Origin: Aplidium turbinatum
Taxonomy: Eukaryota; Chordata; Ascidiacea; Aplousobranchia; Polyclinidae
Length of the DNA stretch: 64,000 bases
Direction of reading: 5' to 3'
Assembly (NCBI GenBank): GCA_918807975.1
Contig: OU964934.1
Coordinates: 3,720,001-3,784,000, forward strand
Of this stretch, positions 44,201 to 54,608 are shown piece after piece (position 1 is the stretch's first letter; each line of letters opens with the position of its first letter). The translations under genes and the position numbers were made by a program. Under the pieces are notes generated by a model that was not told the DNA's origin, searched no databases, and saw nothing but the letters and a program-made list of their open reading frames with translations.

Positions 44201-47200
44201 AAAATTTTAGGTAGGTTGACTCTTATGCTGGAAAAGAACGCATTTTGTACCCAGTATCCAGCGTTACATGTTGTTAATATTTATCTCAGAATACCGCAGC
44301 AACAAAATTAGTCGAACAGCGCTACTGCCAGGCCAAACTCCTTTAACAACACTTTTGACTTCTTCAACAATGCCTAATAAACGAGGCCACTTGTTTTGCG
44401 CACTAATAGCCAGGCGAGCGGTTTCATCAGAATATTCATCGCCAAGCAAGAGTGGTGTCGTCACTTCGGTTCACTAAAGATATCTTGCAAATAACAGTTT
44501 CAGTAAATAAGGAAATGTTTGACACATCACAATCCAGGCAACAATATTGTGACCTGCAAACATATCAGTGAAAAATAGTCACCAATAACAGGGAGAAAGA
44601 AACCAGGCTCCATGAAACAAACGCTTGTGGAAATCACTGAAAAAACGTTTCTATCGTAACTCATGAACAGTGTTCCTTCTAAAAAAGCAAAGAATTGGTT
44701 TTTTATCCTTTTTGTGACAGTCTCTAAAACCTTCTTTCTTTGATTATTAGACAACTGTCACTTGCGGTGCTTATCAGCATGGCAAGAATTGTTGATTAAC
44801 AATATTTTGCAGCTAAAGCTAAATATTTTCGTATTACAACCAGAAAAAGTCTTTAAATTTATAATTTATATATAAATTGAGTTGGCACACCGACCTATTT
44901 TGCCAACAAAAACTTGCATAAAGGGAACACTGCCCGTGAAACACAATAACGGTGAAACGCACACTAGTGTTTACACGAAATTTACAAACTTAAAATAAGC
45001 AACCCTATGCTCACAGACAATTTCGAAATTCGAACAGACGTTTTAATCAACCACTAGGACAGTGTGGTTGGACATCGCATTGGAATAATTTTAAGCGACC
45101 CCCACCTAGAACTACAATCTGATTGGTCGGTCGGTGGAATCGTATGCAAAGCGAAAATATGCTTCCCGGAAAGTATTTTTTGGCTTTATGCTCTTTAAGT
45201 CCTCAAGAAAATTATTTTTGGTTATGCTTGTATGCTGATACCTTCCGCGGGCCGCACATAACGGCGTGGCGGGCCGCCAGTTGGTGACCCCTGATTTAGA
45301 GTGATCAATGCTCTTATCTGGCTTCTGATGATGTCTGCAGTCTGTCAATGAATGATGTCAGACGTTGAATCAATGTAAAAATGAATGATTTGCTGGTGCG
45401 GTTTGTCTATCATCATTCAAGCAGCTTGTATCTACTCACTTGTTACCACAGTTTGAACAAATGGAGGGATTGGAAAAATATAATAGAAATAAACAAGGAT
45501 GGATAGAAGAGCAATGGAAGTGAAAGAAAGGGTTAACTGGAGCTCATCTGGTGGTAGAACTTCGGAGGAAGTTGCAGAATGGAACGATGTTTTTCTGTAA
45601 ACAATAAATGGGAAATAGTAAGACATCACAGATTCACAGTACACACACAAAAACCTATTTTGACAATTGAAAAGACTTGACACGACAGCATACACCATCC
45701 ATTATACAGTGATTGCTCAGTTTTGAAGCATTCACGGCATCTACTTTTTCATTGAGATCCATAAATGTCGATTACGGGAGGGGGGGGGGCGGCACCCTCA
45801 CGGGTCTGAGTCAGAGAAGGGAGAAGTATTTCTGGCCCCCTCTAAACATCTCTAGAGAATCAAACATGAAGAAACTCATTACCTTAGAGTTTCATCCAAG
45901 AAGTTGTCATCATCACCGTCATGTGACTTGGATCGACCATCATCATCATATCGCGCGATAGCATCATCGGACACGTCATCATCAATACTTTGTCGCTTGT
46001 CCGCCATCAAAGAAGATAGACTCACAACGAGAGGTGATTTCTTGCTGCAACAAGGTGAAAATAAAGATCATAGGCCAAATTAACATTTCAAATCTCAACA
46101 AAGCCGTGTGACTTGACTCTTTCGCCGCATTTCTCAGCAGTTTAATTGAAAAACCGAGGTGGTTCTGCTTGGCTTCCTGTGCAGAGATCGATTCTCGATT
46201 CGATTTTCCAAAACTTGGAAATTTCCGCCCTACTTTGGTAGGCTATTGTCCAATGTCCATCCAGCGACACGCACTTTGAAAGGAACGAACAAGTTTATAA
46301 ATATTTTAAATAAAGTAAACGATATTATAAATATTTGTTTACATAATGCAGCATCGTATCAAAACAGTGATGGACGTGCAAAAGTTACAAAAAATGAAAA
46401 CGGAAAATAGCCTATGTGCAGAAGTCTATTTCAGCTGAGCATTGATCAGGGGGGTAGAGATAAAAAACTGCAACTGGAAATTACCATGAAGAAATAACCG
46501 CTTACAAATGCTTTCCAATCTGTAATACTTAGGAAGAAATTTTGAAATTGTAGCTTTCCAAGCAACGCTATCTCTATAATTTGGTTTTAGTTAACTCATT
46601 CATGCGGGTCTAATGACATTAATTGCGTGATCAAAGTGCTGAGAGAGTGAGTTCGATGCCCAGCCAGAGCACAAGAACATCATAACGAAACATTTCGTGA
46701 CATCAGACTTGAAGATTGGCTTTCTTGCCTTTTAAAACTTCCAACCACCAAGCATTAATTGACGATTGGGTCAATTAATGCTTGGTGGTTGGAAGTTGAC
46801 GATCGGGTCAAAACTAAAACTGGACGTCGCAATCACTGGTGCGCCGTTTGAAATTTTAAAGGACATCGCACAAAAGTTGATTTGGTTTCCTGACTAAACA
46901 AATCATTTAAATGACTTAAATCTTTTAATATGGCCATGTTCAACTTAATTCTTTCGAGACAGCGTATTGTAGATAATAATAATAATGTTAGTTTTTATAT
47001 AGCGCTGTATCCATCGCAGAATGCGTTGCTCCTCAGCGCTTTACAAAGCAGACAGTGTCAATGCAGCCGTATAGAGGCGCAACTGAGTACATTATTACCC
47101 GAATCCACTCCATTACTCAGTGCCAAGCAGAAATTAGATTCAGTACCATTTTTAAAAAGTCTTTGGTATGACCCGACAAGGTATCGAACCCATGCCTACC

Positions 47201-50200
47201 GATTCAGAGGCGGGCGCACTAACCACTAAGCCACCGAGCCGGTTTTAATGCTTTAGATCAATGCTTAATTTAGAAATGCAAACGTTAGTCAGCATTCTAT
47301 CAGCGCTCACAGTTTTACCATGATTGTGATTGCAACAAAATATTGATTATAAATGAAATATTCTTTGTAACGGTCGCAAAAATTGTATTAATTTTTTATA
47401 GAATTTATAGCAAAACATTAAATCAGCATATGGTTTACTGAATTTTGATCTTGTGTGCCGACATATAGCTCATAACATAACTTCGTCAATGTCATCAATC
47501 GTCGTGCTTTGCGAGTTCAGCAAATTCTAAGTGTATGACTGTATGTTCTTAGTGTATCGCTTTGAGACTTATGAAATATTTGATTCCATTAGAAGACGCG
47601 TTATACCAAAATTTCAGACAATTTTTTAGGGGTCCGCGACCACTTCAAGGCACCAAAAGGGGTCCGCCATGACAAAGGTTGAGAACCACTGCATTAAACG
47701 AAAAGCTTTTAAAGTAATCGTTTGTCAAACTATTTGTCACTAACTACTAAAATCATCACATACGTCTAATAGGCCTACTTTAACTGGAGTCTGGAACATA
47801 CTGCAAACATAAGAAAAAGTGGAAAAGTGATGTACCTCGTTGGTGTTTCACTGGTTTTCTTGGGAAGCATACTGACACCATCATTGTAAGGCTTGAAGTC
47901 TTTGTTAGATTTTAAAGCGGCACTACTACCTATAACACAAAACAATCAAATTGAAAATGATTTTTTTTCATGAAAACTTGGACTGCAAGAAATGCTTTAT
48001 GAAACTTACAAGCTGCTTCCATACAAGTTTCGAGGATGATTCATAATTTAGATTTTCTTTAAAAAAACGCGACAAAGTTCTTTCAAATATTATCGTTCCT
48101 ATCGCACATATACGTCCACATAGGGTTCCGACATTTATTTATATATTTATTCATTTAAATGACCGGTTTGGATAGATAACGTCATATCAGAAGCAAAGCC
48201 ATTAGATTTGGATGTGATTTTTAATTTTCGTAAGAAATACCTTTAAAAGTATAACTTTTAAAATCAAACGTGTTAAATTTAAAAATGATGAAAATATCTA
48301 GCAGTGGACACAACTTAGGAAAATTGAAATAGGAAGGTAGATAGTTTGGAAATGCGAAGTAAATTGCGCAGAATGCGGTGTGTTGAATATTAATATCAAA
48401 TAACTAATTAAGCAATCATTCCGTTCTCATTCACAATATTTTATGCATGGAACTAAGCAACGGAAACCCAATATTTCAAACCACTGCAGGAAGTCATGCG
48501 ACTGCAATGATACCATTCTTGTCAATGGAAGGAAATCATTGTTTGCTCCATTCCATGGCTGTCAACCAAAGCATTAGCATACACATTGGGGATCAATAAT
48601 TTATAACCAACCTATAGAACTATATGCGCAGTTGCCATAAAAAGCATTTTTCTCTCCGATATTGTACGTCATCTAAAATGCAAACAGTCTACTTTCCTTT
48701 TTCAAGTGAGTTTTTGCATTTAAGTTGCATTCAGTGTCTTTTGTAGGCACGATCAACCAGTCACATCCATGCTGTGACTATGCATATGGGTGGCACAACT
48801 CAGTGGAGCAACAATCTATGCGTCAATGTGAAATTTGTACAAGTATACCACAATATACGCACTGATGGTGTACGGCTGCCACGCACAGTCGCACACTTGG
48901 TTGAAATGCCTAACAACGAACTTCGGCTATTCAGTTGCTTTGTCTGTTTTTGGAACGTTTTTACTTTTATTTCCGGATTGAAATGAGGCAAATAGTTACG
49001 CTGCAAATAATAAGCAAATTGTAGAGTTGACGTGCAAAATATTCACAATGCTGTACCTAATTTTGGTTTCACTCTACACTTACCGCAGCGCATACCACAT
49101 AACATGAAATTTTTTAAACTTAGTTTTAAACTCATAAAGCAAGCCAACAATATAATTATCTCTTTGATTGCAGCAACTCACTTGTGGGAGAAGTGTGAGA
49201 CCGAAACCGCAGACTGAAATCTCCGGTTGAAATCTGATTGAAAATGAAGAAAACGTTTTCACTCAAGTTCAAAAATTGTTAAATGTCAGCGAGAAAAGTT
49301 TTAACATTGAATATCGACTTCATGGCTGGGTTGGTGAAAGTGAATGACCAGTTGACCACTGATGTTGGGCCGACGGAGAGCATGTAACGAAGCCTGAGCT
49401 AGGCACCTAAGGGCATATGGAATGAGAGACATGAAAACTGGCCAATGATTTCGTTGCCTTTGTTCAAATCTATCACAACCAAAACGAGATTTGAACTTAC
49501 AAAAATATACAAGCAATGAACTAAAAACGGGCATTTTAAAAAACGAGAGTGTAAGACGTTTGAGAGTCTCACATCTAATGATTCTTCTTCTTTTTCGGCT
49601 TCCTCTTCTTCTTCTCGTTTCTTAAGCTCTTGCAATGGATCGTCAACACTTTCCTTAAAACTTTGAAGAAACGTGTCCACTTCTGTGTCTTCAGGACTTT
49701 CAACTATGCTCTCCGTTTCCGCCTTTAAATAAATCACAAAAGTACAGAATATTTTATCAAACTGTATTTTTCTTCTTTTTCATTAACAGTTGACGTAAGA
49801 TAAATGACCCAATGATTCTGAGTGATTTAATGCAAAGTATCCACTAAAGTATACATGCTTTGTAGCTGCATATGTACACATCTCAGTGCATTCATTCACT
49901 AACTGGCTGTGGCATGTTGCCATCAGTTTTTCTGGGTCTGCTACTATTCGGTGAGTTCCTAATCTCTAACCCTAACCCTAAAGCGGCAATGATAATTAGG
50001 CTACGGTACCCAATAATTTAAAAACAAAATTGAAAAAATCCCCCGTTAAGGGATCGGACTCACCGAATCGGACTCACCGAAACGGGCCATTCCGTCAAAA
50101 ACTTGACTTATAAAGATCTAACCCAATAAATGACTTTATGTGTAATATGTGCTACGCAGTGTACCTAGTCCTACATGTACATTACCTTACGTAACCCTGA

Positions 50201-53200
50201 AGCACTGATGGGATTAGAAACTTCAGATGTTTCATTAGAAACTGATTGTACATCAAGAGTATCATCAAACGGTTTGTAAAGCAGACCACGATTTGATCCA
50301 GTGTCTATGCTGGTTGACTGAGTTAGTGAACGGACACTGTCAGTCGCTGAAAAGGAATGTGACAATGACTTTCATGATGTGTTAGTTGTACTGTACAAAT
50401 GATCTACAAAACATGACCATGTGTTTTTTACGATATATTAAGGGGTACAATGAGGTAGAAAACAGCGTAGCAATGGCATTTGATATTTCAAGCACATACA
50501 TTATGTACAGTGGGATTCTATTTGAATAAGGACCTTCTGATGATCCTCTTTCAGGGTGAAACACTAAACAGGCTGTAGAAGTTGTAGAAAGTAATAACTA
50601 TATTATATTTGATATGTACAGTCAGTTGTAGACTTTTAAAAACGATTGTAAGGATTTATTTAAAAATAAACAAACATGCCGTTAAGTTGTGATTTCATCT
50701 TCAACTAGCTGCATTGGAATCCATGTCTTTTAGGTGCAGACAGTTAGGTGCCTGCCAAATAGGTGTGCGTACTGTGGCATCAGGTTATTTACACTGTGGC
50801 GCCCGGTCATTTAGGTGCTTTTCGGTGTGTTAAATTACACTTATAATCATTTATCAGAAATGCTTGATTATGCGAGAGTTCTCCCCGCTGTGTTACAAAG
50901 TGAAATCAGTGTGCACTGTGCAGTGCCTGACTATGCCAGTACAGCCAAGAACCTACTTAGCAAGCCCTTCTGTTTGAACAGGTGCTAAAGGTGTAAGGAT
51001 GAAAATTTTTATTAGGGATTTTGTTATGCCTCCCCTTGACAAAATTCTGCATACGCTAACTGTCTGCAGTATTACCATCAAGCATTCAAGCACCTAATGA
51101 AATAGGTAGTACTGGGAATAGCGCCTAAATGGCCGGGCGTCATTGTGTGCCGCACCTAAACATCCTGACACTACAGTGTATGTAGATTGTAGGCTACCTA
51201 TTTGGTAGGCACCAAAAAGACGTGCTCCGCTGCATTGGCAGTCAACCTCAGTGAATAGTAAAATTATCAAAGCAGTCGATTTCATTAGACACAAAAAATA
51301 TATTGCACAAGAATTGACATTAAACCAGAGATTGGGAATAATGGTGAAATAAAGCAGGAGGTGTAATTTTGTAGTCCATTTTAATTTTCATTTAATTTTA
51401 AGGAAGTTTATTACACCCCAGTGATTTTCAACCAGTGTTCCACAGAAGACTGTCGGGTGGTCTGCAAAAAGTGTAAACCAAAACGTGATGCGTCATTGCC
51501 ATCATGCGGAGGCTCCACTATGAACTTATTAATAACAACAAGGCAACCATTACCTGGTTCAAGCAAAATAAATTTGTGTAAGCTTGGGCTTAACGCAGAA
51601 TTGATTTCATGACACAAAAAAGAGTGAAACACAGTGATAGGACTACACAATTACACACATTTGTATGAACTATCCTCAAGTGATGGTTTGAAACTTTTTT
51701 TCAGACAAGCAAATTGCAAATTCAATTCAGAGAAAACTTAGGTAAGGTATTATTTTTGAACATTACAAACCTTGTTTTTTCAGATTTGTAAATATTTTAG
51801 CTCTGTTGTGCCAGAGAGTAGAAGCCGATGGATAAGCATTCGGATCAGAAGTCTCGGCTTTGGAAGAATCATCCAACTTTGTTAAAAAATCTCGAAATCG
51901 TCCAACTTTAACTCTGTGATCAATGTATGGCAGACTTTATTGAGTAGTGTGTGTTTTCTATATTAAGTTTTACAACAACTTCATAATAAACAGCTTTTCA
52001 AATAACAGTCGATTCTTTCACTTTAAAATAATGACATTGCATTCAGTCCTCAAAATTAGCGGCGACACACGGCAATTGCCGTGGTAAATGCCGCCGCAAA
52101 CGTCATAATGGCCATTATGCTATGGCAATAAAAATGCCGTTGCAAAATGAGCATTTAATTCGGACAAAAATTGTTCAAAATTTCTTCATGTTTGATTTAC
52201 TCGCAGCGGGAGTTTAATCAGCAGAAACATCGCACCAAGACCTCACCTCGGACTATTTTACTTGCTGTGAACACTCACACAGTCTTCGAAATTAGCATAT
52301 TTTTACTTCGCAAAAACGTTGACGAGGCCAAACGGCAAAAGTTGAAATTGCCTCGGCAATTGCTGTGAACGTTTATTACGAAAAAATTGTACCAAAACGA
52401 GAAGAGAAAAAAATAATCGAATAGTCTATCACAACCACAATGTTTGATTTGTTGTGATGTAATAATACCAAAAGTAGAAAGCGAGCAACGCGATATGCAC
52501 GCTGTTATGGTGATTCACGTTAAATAAGTCATTGGGGGGAAAAGTTAGTTAATTTTGGTTTGATTCAACGTTCGAGTCAGCACAAATCGATTTAATTTTC
52601 CTGGCGAGTTATATCACGTAACAACAATGCCCAATAAGAAATTTACGTTTGTTTTACATTAATTCGACATCTAGCGACGTTGAATTATCATGAAATAACG
52701 TTAATTGCTCAATCAGGTATCGGTAACAAATGAATAGCTCCCTGCGAGAAGATTGCTTCGATTTACGTATACACTCACATAATTTCGACACAATTAGGAT
52801 ACTGCGAGCAACACAAAGTCTGTTGGATAAGGAACTAGTCAGAATCGGAATCATCGGATGCTGTATCGGAGGATGAGGTTGTCGCGTCGTCACTGGAATA
52901 CTTGAAGACGCAAAACTGCCCGTTCATGAACGCGCGATGCCATATGATCGGAAGCGTTTATCCAATTTTGTTCCACTTTTTATATTCGCATTTCGCAACG
53001 ACACCGGTAAAAAAATGCGCATTCGATGAAAGAATAACTTTTGCGTAACAGTTAAGCCATTATTTGTAAGGTTGCAAACTTTTTACAGTTCACAAGAGCA
53101 TTGTCAGCGCATAAAATAGCTTGCCTGATGCTCTAGGCTACCGCCGTTTAACACACAATGAAGAAGAAGCGCATACAATTTCGTTTGATTAAAGCATACG

Positions 53201-54330
53201 GCAATTGCCGCCGCAATCCAAGGTTTGTTGATTTGGCGACGGCAATGTTTTTACCGTCGTAGATGGAAGTTAATTTCGAGGGCTGGCATTGGTATCAAAT
53301 GTACCTTGAAGCAGCTTTATCTTGACCAAAACTATTTGTATTGAACGTGGTATCAAATTCCAAAGAAGAATTAGAAGACCCTGAAGAACTTCGAGCCAAT
53401 GGGTGTTTATCAACAGCTTGTGACTTTGATTTGTGATATGTCTGAAATGGGAACAAGTTATGTTTATTTGGAAACATATTTTATAAAAGATTTTATGCAA
53501 CATGTCAAATTGTCAACCCTAATAGTTTAATGGGTAAACAGTAAACACTAAGCCATACAATAAAAAAATAATAAGACCGAGCAAAAATAGTTCAATTTTG
53601 GGGTGTGCGTTTGAGCAACACACGTTAAGGACTGCTCTCCATTCAGCGCTACCTAGTATCTAATGGATGGAATAATTCCCCAGCAACAAGATTTTGCATG
53701 GATTCAACAATCGGAAACTACACTCTGTCAATCTTGGTGATTGGGCCTGTGTCAGTGATTTAAAGCCTCTACATCTACAAGTGTGCAGAACTGCCAGGAT
53801 TAAGCTCTGCAAGAAGCTTTCCCAGTCCGAGGATATAGATTCAATCAATCACCAAGGCACCATACTGCATATTCTTAAGCAACGCATCTTTATTCAACAG
53901 TAGGCTACCTGTAAACTAATTTTAAACTACAAACACTTTCATAACAAAACTTGATTTTGTCAATGGCCAAAACTATGTCTGTGATAAGCTTCTGCAAACA
54001 CACAAAACTGCCAGAATAAAGCTTCTGAAAAGGCTTTCTCACGCCTTAAATAAAACTTTGATCAGTAAAATTTGTTACGGGCAGGCATCCTACGCTATAA
54101 GCTAGGCTACCTTAGATTTAAAAATGGTCAAATTCTAAATAACTCATTGTGATGTTGAGGATAAATATTGTCTTCAGAACAACAAATCTATGTCTAATCT
54201 AGACCTTTGCATCTGATATCCTACATGGTGTAAGCTACGATAGGTTAGCCAGATGTCATCATAAAATCTATTGAAAACTTACTGGAGTATAAGCAGAATT
54301 TGACAAGCTTTCCGAATGATTGTCATTCAT
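27678..54330 (-). CDS. TEX2: TEX2 orthologue (ER membrane SMP-domain lipid-transfer protein), complete, about 25 exons
   Basis: Coding exons, in transcript order: 54283-54330, 53305-53441, 51771-51913, 50186-50346, 49573-49722, 49182-49213, 47836-47925, 45883-46044, 45440-45594, 43815-43966, 42297-42419, 41763-41853, 40453-40564, 39782-39896, 38779-38860, 36946-37003, about 36512-36625, 35741-35775, 35145-35291, 34789-34887, 34085-34200, 32018-32146, 29792-30046, 29238-29358, 27678-27749. The product is about 965 residues (human about 1130). TEX2 is an integral ER protein, related to yeast Nvj2, that moves lipid at membrane contact sites. Diagnostic matches are KYPIC, LFGRTDRQKEEWF, LPYFMDELKLTEMNLG, SKYFQKATEND, VNIPPPPTDRIW, YGFREPP and VPNMDD. 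All junctions are GT-AG and in phase except exon 11/12. The ends of exon 17 and the tiny exon 6 are less certain. The start codon is the first ATG after a good splice acceptor 11 bases upstream. Confidence 0.93.
28541..28604. mobile_element. hAT end
   Basis: ACCACAGGTTGGGAATCCCTG has the sequence style of a hAT 3' terminus. The other end was not located. Confidence 0.45.
28875..29000 (+). repeat. tRNA-derived SINE, head region
   Basis: GGCTGCGTAGCCTAGTGG gives an A-box-like start and GGGTTCGACACC a B box, in TEX2 intron 24. Part of the same head appears inverted at 63213-63283. The 3' end is not clear. Confidence 0.65.
30283..31445 (-). mobile_element. 5'-truncated LINE fragment of a second family
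   Basis: It reads on the minus strand within TEX2 intron 22. The encoded pieces include QGSVLSPFF, then a Cys/His cluster (QCIKCKYWVHKRC to CRRC), then KACVRSVMCYRSECW and MRIIRMMCGK, in the same order as the LINE at 10503-11735 but clearly diverged. The 3' end is an ATC/TCA run at 30286-30300. The frame is broken, so it is dead. Confidence 0.85.
32383..33719. mobile_element. hAT element with CCGATA-repeat ends, 8-bp target duplication
   Basis: Ends TAGAGATGTACCGATA and TATCGGTACATCTCTA are flanked by GATAAAAG (32375-32382 and 33720-33727). The terminal 100 bases on each side are degenerate GGCCGATACCGATA repeats. A palindrome sits inside at 33237-33357. It lies in a TEX2 intron (between exons 21 and 22). 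Confidence 0.88.
33237..33420. repeat. Copy of the GTCTATCGCTGTC repeat family with palindrome
   Basis: ACGGTGTAGCTTCCACACTA at the left is mirrored at 33338-33357. The following stretch (TTGCTACAAAACGGCTGCCG, GGATGGTCTAAATGGC) matches 57870-58000. Confidence 0.6.
37214..37910 (+). mobile_element. Penelope-like element, 3' fragment with GIY-YIG endonuclease
   Basis: A fossil fragment lying antisense in a TEX2 intron. The coding part (37214-37600) shows a GIY-YIG nuclease domain (YKFSCLRDANQTYIGMSTR) and the family C-terminus (LRIKRNNPSLNRQL), as in the endonuclease-bearing Penelope-like elements. The 3' region has a hammerhead ribozyme core and ends near CTATGGTTCAAC. The reverse transcriptase is absent, so the copy is truncated. 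A related 3' end lies at 62434-62968. Confidence 0.88.
37784..37811 (+). ncRNA. Hammerhead ribozyme core in the Penelope-like element
   Basis: CTGATGA is followed by a stem GGACAC-ATGTAC-GTGTC and then GAAA, the conserved core of a hammerhead ribozyme. Penelope-like elements are known to carry such ribozymes. Stems I and III were not resolved, so activity is not claimed. Confidence 0.75.
38779..42419 (-). CDS. TEX2: TEX2 exons 11-15: PH-like domain region
   Basis: Exons 11 to 15 encode the segment from GWMNELYAYEYDPDTYH to the end of the RIQRSINVAF stretch, about residues 411-584. Matches to vertebrate TEX2 include RRSVYNE, KKRVWSKKYPIC and LFGRTDRQKEEWFYR, which form the PH-like fold upstream of the SMP domain. 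Exon 13 (40453-40564), exon 14 (39782-39896) and exon 15 (38779-38860) close phase exactly. The exon 11/12 junction does not: see the separate finding. A palindromic MITE sits at 41886-41966, just upstream of the exon 12 acceptor. Confidence 0.9.
40266..40331. mobile_element. Palindromic MITE copy
   Basis: ACAGCAAA followed by TTCAACGTCTGCAGACGTTG. In a TEX2 intron. Confidence 0.75.
41018..41104. mobile_element. Palindromic MITE, best-preserved copy
   Basis: This copy shows the family structure: CCCAGACAGCAAAATCC, a T-rich arm, the centre GACGTCTGCAGACGT, then an A-rich arm and GACTGATTTGCTG. The whole unit of about 87 bases is nearly self-complementary. No coding capacity. Confidence 0.85.
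41886..41966. mobile_element. Palindromic MITE copy next to TEX2 exon 12
   Basis: CAACAAATC, TTCAACGTCTGTAGAGG and GGATTTGCTGGCTG are recognisable, about 35 bases upstream of the exon 12 acceptor. Another copy is at about 42090-42165. Confidence 0.7.
42901..43117 (-). mobile_element. LINE 3' fragment, same family as 10503-11735
   Basis: It matches the 3' end of that LINE (CCCACTATTGGGGGTGGCCG on the plus strand) and ends in a TCATCATC tail. Confidence 0.8.
43338..43695 (-). mobile_element. LINE 3' fragment, same family as 10503-11735
   Basis: It encodes MMDVLEMRKTVEQLASANG and LTLKVDGKRKRGRLKRTW on the minus strand and carries the same ATC-rich tail and CCCACTAGTGGGGGTGGCC block. Confidence 0.85.
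43815..45594 (-). CDS. TEX2: TEX2 exons 9-10: paired transmembrane hairpin
   Basis: Exon 9 (45440-45594) encodes a hydrophobic run around residues 330-347, containing FTSIALLSILVYFYYIFPIP. Exon 10 (43815-43966) continues with a second hydrophobic run, FITGCVLTTAYLCLVAP, around residues 360-377. Vertebrate TEX2 has the same closely spaced pair, which anchors it in the ER membrane. The exon 9 donor is the strong GTGAGT at 45439 rather than the GTAACA six bases further into the exon, because only GTGAGT keeps exon 10 open. Exon 10 ends DPELPIK and joins exon 11 at GWMNE, exactly where vertebrate TEX2 has ILK-GWMNE. Confidence 0.92.
44130..45293. mobile_element. hAT element, 1.16 kb, 8-bp target duplication
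   Basis: Ends CAGGGGTCACCAACC and GGTGACCCCTG are flanked by ATTTAGAG at 44122-44129 and 45294-45301. GCGGGCC blocks lie just inside each end. No transposase seen. In TEX2 intron 9. Confidence 0.92.
45335..45396. mobile_element. Palindromic MITE, part
   Basis: CAGACGTTGAATCAATG followed by GATTTGCTGG; the left half is degraded. Confidence 0.6.
45883..54330 (-). CDS. TEX2: TEX2 exons 1-8: N-terminal low-complexity, acidic cytosolic region
   Basis: These exons encode roughly residues 1-307, beginning MNDNHSESLSNSAYTP. The region is rich in Ser, Thr and acidic residues, with a run of Glu and Lys near residue 205 (KKREEEEEAEKEEE) and an Asp-rich stretch in exon 8. The vertebrate N-terminal half is likewise disordered and poorly conserved, so assignment rests on continuous in-phase splicing into the conserved part. 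Exon 6 is only 32 nt (49182-49213). It is supported because it restores phase between exon 5 and exon 7: it uses a GTGAGT donor, and the second of two nearby AG acceptors at exon 7. It could be alternative or wrong. Confidence 0.8.
46604..46725 (+). repeat. tRNA-like SINE fragment
   Basis: GAGTTCGATGCC resembles a B box, preceded by a weak A-box-like start. Low support. Confidence 0.4.
46738..46796. repeat. Perfect short inverted repeat
   Basis: An arm of about 26 bases starting CTTCCAACCACCAAGC is repeated in inverse orientation after a loop of about 7 bases. Confidence 0.85.
46971..47242 (-). repeat. tRNA-derived SINE, complete
   Basis: On the minus strand it starts CGGCTCGGTGGCTTAGTGG (A box) and has GGGTTCGATACC (B box). 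The body includes AGCGCTG and GCGCTTT-like motifs, and the tail is an ATT repeat (AATAATAAT on the plus strand, 46973-46985). In a TEX2 intron. Confidence 0.85.
47471..47693. mobile_element. hAT-like 3' end, related to 1146-1362
   Basis: Ends GGTTGAGAACCACTG after AGGGGTCCGCGACC, similar to the other copy over about 200 bases. Confidence 0.7.
49934..50093. mobile_element. CGGTGAGTC-type short element
   Basis: Begins GGGTCTGCTACTATTCGG and ends CCGAAACGGGCCATTCC, with TAACCCTAACCCT inside: the inverse orientation of the 9577-9793 copy. It sits between TEX2 exons 4 and 5. Confidence 0.75.
50718..51228. mobile_element. TAGGTGC-type inverted-repeat element, 10-bp target duplication
   Basis: Flanked by GCTGCATTGG at 50708-50717 and 51229-51238. 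The arms carry TTTAGGTGC and ACTGTGGC blocks as in the element at 3681-4282. In TEX2 intron 3. Confidence 0.85.
51419..51600 (+). mobile_element. hAT 5' end fragment
   Basis: CAGTGATTTTCAACCAGTG is typical of a Charlie-like hAT start. The other end was not found. Confidence 0.45.
52047..53285. mobile_element. Nested DNA elements related to 12557-13672
   Basis: Outer ends read CAGTCCTCAAAATTAGC and TTAATTTCGAGGGCTG. An internal end CAGTCTTCGAAATTAGC at about 52281 indicates nesting. It includes the inverted acidic coding relic at about 52838-52893. In TEX2 intron 2. Confidence 0.6.
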
Positions 54331-54363
54331 GATTGCAATTGCTGAGCAATAAAGAAAATTCAA
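54331..54363 (-). promoter_or_regulatory. Splice acceptor 11 bases upstream of the TEX2 start codon
   Basis: On the minus strand a pyrimidine-rich stretch ends in TTTATTGCTCAG, and the inferred 5' UTR runs 54341-54331 before the ATG at 54330. This is a convincing 3' splice site, so the leader is either a separate upstream 5' UTR exon or a trans-spliced leader. Which one cannot be decided from this sequence. Confidence 0.6.
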
Positions 54364-54608
54364 TTACTGAGATTGTGTGGCTTGAGTTACAAGCACAGGC
54401 CAGATGCGGCTTGAGTTACTGGCGTCAATAAATATGGGACATACTGCCAGTAAATTCAGGCTAGATCAGCCAAATACAGTTTCTAAATGTGACTCTTTCT
54501 TTACAGTAGGAAGAAAATTGTCGAACACATTGTCATGTCAAATGAAGCTTACTAAGTCAACAAATTATTGTTGGAAAATGGTGGAAACTAAAATTTCGCC
54601 CAGCTGGC

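Noticed and set aside
48774-49006. Overlapping open frames on both strands
   Set aside because: No domain, no in-phase junction with the TEX2 exons, and composition like the surrounding intron.
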